Part shown: in pieces, positions 62,783 through 64,000 of the stretch
How positions within the stretch are numbered: position 1 is the stretch's first letter
Layout: every line of letters begins with the position of its first letter
NCBI GenBank assembly: GCA_030433335.1
Contig: JAUILL010000010.1
Coordinates: 52,954 to 116,953, forward strand
DNA: 64,000 nucleotides
Direction of reading: 5' to 3'
Source of the DNA: Alphaproteobacteria bacterium
GTDB taxonomy: Bacteria > Pseudomonadota > Alphaproteobacteria > Rhodobacterales > Rhodobacteraceae
Made by a program: the position numbers and the translations under genes
Notes under the pieces: generated by a model
The model's input: only the letters and a program-made list of their open reading frames with translations
What the model was told of the DNA's origin: nothing
Database searches by the model: none

Positions 62783-63573
62783 AACAGATGTTCCACTTCG
62801 GGCGCAGGCACAAAGCGCCATTTGCGCAGGGGGCCTGCCATGACGTTCAGATAGTACATCTCGAACCCGTAGGGCGCGCCGCAGGGGTGGTGACCACGGG
62901 GCACACAGACCACATCGCCGTCTTTCACGGCCATGGTTTCATCAAGTTGACCATCGTCAGTATAAACGCGCTGGATGCCGAACCCGTCACCGGGGTTCAG
63001 ACGGTGATAGTAGGTTTCTTCCAGATAGGTGATACGCGGGAAGTCGTCTTCGTCATGGCGATGGCTGGGAAAGGACGACCAGTGGCCCGCCGGGGTGAAC
63101 ACTTCGGTCACCAGCAGGCTGTCGCAATAGTCCTCGTTTTCCATCGCGATGTTGTTGATGTAGCGGGTGTTCACGCCCTCGCCACGCTGGGTCAGTTCGA
63201 TGCCATCGGGTCCGATGCGGCGCGCTTCGTGACCGCCCATGCCGGGGGCAGAGCACACCGCAATGGTGCACTCGGTGGTCGCGGTCGCTTCCCATGTGTC
63301 GTCATTGGGAACGTAAAGGCAGTGTGGCGGCGTCTTTTCAAAGACATTCATCCGCTCGCCAAGCTCGCCCCAGTCTTTTCCTGCTGCGGTGAAGGTTGCT
63401 TTACCCTCGACCATCACCAGAATGACCTCACGATCACCCGTGACTTCAGACACGCTCTCACCTTCGCGCAGACGGTAGAGCGAAAAGCCAACATAGCGCC
63501 AGCCTGCAGATTCAGGTGTGATCTGGTGCACTTTGCCATGATCGCCAAAGGGTTTCTTCAAAAGATCAGCCAT
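62779..63573 (-). CDS. iolB: IolB, 5-deoxy-glucuronate isomerase
   Basis: A 264-residue IolB, which isomerises 5-deoxy-glucuronate to 2-deoxy-5-keto-gluconate in myo-inositol breakdown. The double cupin shows SSFPSHRHDEDDFPRITYLEETYYHRLNP, with the metal-binding His and Glu residues, and FGIQRVYTDDGQLDETMAVKDGDVVCVPRGHHP. It lies between iolD and the isomerase; a hairpin separates it from iolD by about 75 bases. Confidence 0.94.
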   Translation of the reverse strand: MADLLKKPFGDHGKVHQITPESAGWRYVGFSLYRLREGESVSEVTGDREVILVMVEGKATFTAAGKDWGELGERMNVFEKTPPHCLYVPNDDTWEATATTECTIAVCSAPGMGGHEARRIGPDGIELTQRGEGVNTRYINNIAMENEDYCDSLLVTEVFTPAGHWSSFPSHRHDEDDFPRITYLEETYYHRLNPGDGFGIQRVYTDDGQLDETMAVKDGDVVCVPRGHHPCGAPYGFEMYYLNVMAGPLRKWRFVPAPEVEHLF

Positions 63574-63642
63574 TTAGATGTCCTTCCTTCGGGCCAAATC
63601 GCGCCCGAGACTATTGTGGGGATCAAGGGCCGCCAAAGGGCC

Positions 63643-63667
63643 AAAAGGGGCAGTCCCCTGCCCCTTT
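63643..63667 (-). terminator. Terminator-like hairpin after iolD
   Basis: On the minus strand AAAGGGGC pairs with GCCCCTTT (8 bp plus one more T) around an 8-base loop, with a short T-run in the second arm. It lies 14 bases after the iolD stop and before iolB, so it may reduce rather than end read-through into iolB. Confidence 0.65.
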
Positions 63668-63680
63668 GTCTCGTCCGAAA

Positions 63681-64000
63681 TCAGTTCATACCGGTCTGTT
63701 TAGCGATCTGGGTGATGTACTGGGCATAGCGGTTGCGCTGCTTTTCCCGCTCGCTGGTCTGCGGTACGGCCACGTCCCAGAAGTACCCATGCTCGCCTGC
63801 GGAGGTCTCAAGGCCGGTGCCGGGGAAGTCCTTGGCGATGGTGTCGATCACGATCACCGTGGGGATGTTCCGTTCGCGGGCGGCTTTGATCTCGGCTTCC
63901 AGCGCGTCGGTGCCAGATGCCTTGACCGCATGGGCGCCCATGGAGGCCGCGTGGGCCACATAGTCGATCTCGGGCTGAACCTCGATGTTGCAATCCACGT
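63681..64000 (-). CDS. iolD: IolD, 3D-trihydroxycyclohexane-1,2-dione hydrolase (C-terminal part)
   Basis: This is the 3' end of a thiamine-diphosphate enzyme that opens the ring of trihydroxycyclohexanedione in myo-inositol catabolism. The visible about 106 residues read CNIEVQPEIDYVAHAASMGAHAVKASGTDALEAEI and end SEREKQRNRYAQYITQIAKQTGMN, which match the C-terminus of IolD. The rest is beyond the right edge. It is followed by iolB, the normal order iolD-iolB, and a hairpin. Confidence 0.9.
   Translation of the reverse strand, partial: VDCNIEVQPEIDYVAHAASMGAHAVKASGTDALEAEIKAARERNIPTVIVIDTIAKDFPGTGLETSAGEHGYFWDVAVPQTSEREKQRNRYAQYITQIAKQTGMN

Overview
The window is a GC-rich alphaproteobacterial chromosome segment, most likely from a marine-type member of the Rhodobacterales. 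This rests on the order of the nitrogen-fixation genes (nifA-nifB with rpoN, nifENX-fdxB-nifQ, nifUSVW, fdxCN divergent from rnfABCDGEH, much as known from Rhodobacter capsulatus), the oxygen-sensitive type of NifA, and neighbouring ectoine, TRAP and inositol genes that are common in the roseobacter group. I cannot name a species.

Region 1 (1-31330) is a nearly complete molybdenum nitrogenase island. On the minus strand, in transcription order: fdxC-fdxN-rseC-like-apbE (rnfF); nifHDK; an NnrS-family gene; nifE-nifN-nifX-DUF269-small ORF-DUF683-fdxB-nifQ-TPR protein; an IscA-type carrier-nifU-nifS-nifV-cysE-nifW-modA-modB-modC; rpoN; nifA; and the 5' end of nifB, which runs off the left edge. 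On the plus strand lies rnfABCDGEH followed by a Tat-exported flavoprotein. Six near-identical -24/-12 sigma54 promoters (TTGGCCCCTTCnTTGCT) drive nifB, the iscA-nifU operon, nifE, nifH, fdxC and rnfA. Clear NifA sites (TGT-N10-ACA) precede nifB and nifE, and one lies between the divergent fdxC and rnfA promoters. The island thus carries its own activator, sigma factor, molybdate uptake, Fe-S and homocitrate supply, cofactor assembly, and electron delivery (Rnf plus ferredoxins).

Region 2 (31415-39630) holds an aldo/keto reductase, a Bcr/CflA-type exporter, a secreted protein of unknown function, and a probable ectoine-catabolism module: a class III aminotransferase, a semialdehyde dehydrogenase and an AsnC/Lrp regulator on the minus strand, divergent from a DoeA-like ectoine hydrolase.

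Region 3 (39658-47761) is a tight five-gene minus-strand array: animal-type haem peroxidase, lipoprotein amidohydrolase, zinc metzincin protease, subtilisin-like protease and trypsin-like protease. Four of the five have export signals. I know of no named system with this composition, and it is the strongest candidate here for something undescribed.

Region 4 (48141-53962) is a nucleobase uptake and deamination operon: a BMP-family binding protein, an ABC ATPase, two permeases and a cytosine-deaminase-like enzyme. Two CCAATTGG palindromes that resemble RutR sites flank its -10 box.

Region 5 (54176-64000) contains a Nudix hydrolase, an orphan TRAP binding protein, a ferredoxin-cytochrome P450 pair divergent from a LysR regulator, a MATE exporter, a glyoxalase-fold protein, a DUF1194 von Willebrand protein, and the 3' part of a myo-inositol operon (iolD partial, iolB, an IolI/IolE-like isomerase). 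No rRNA, tRNA, CRISPR array, transposase or phage gene was recognised.
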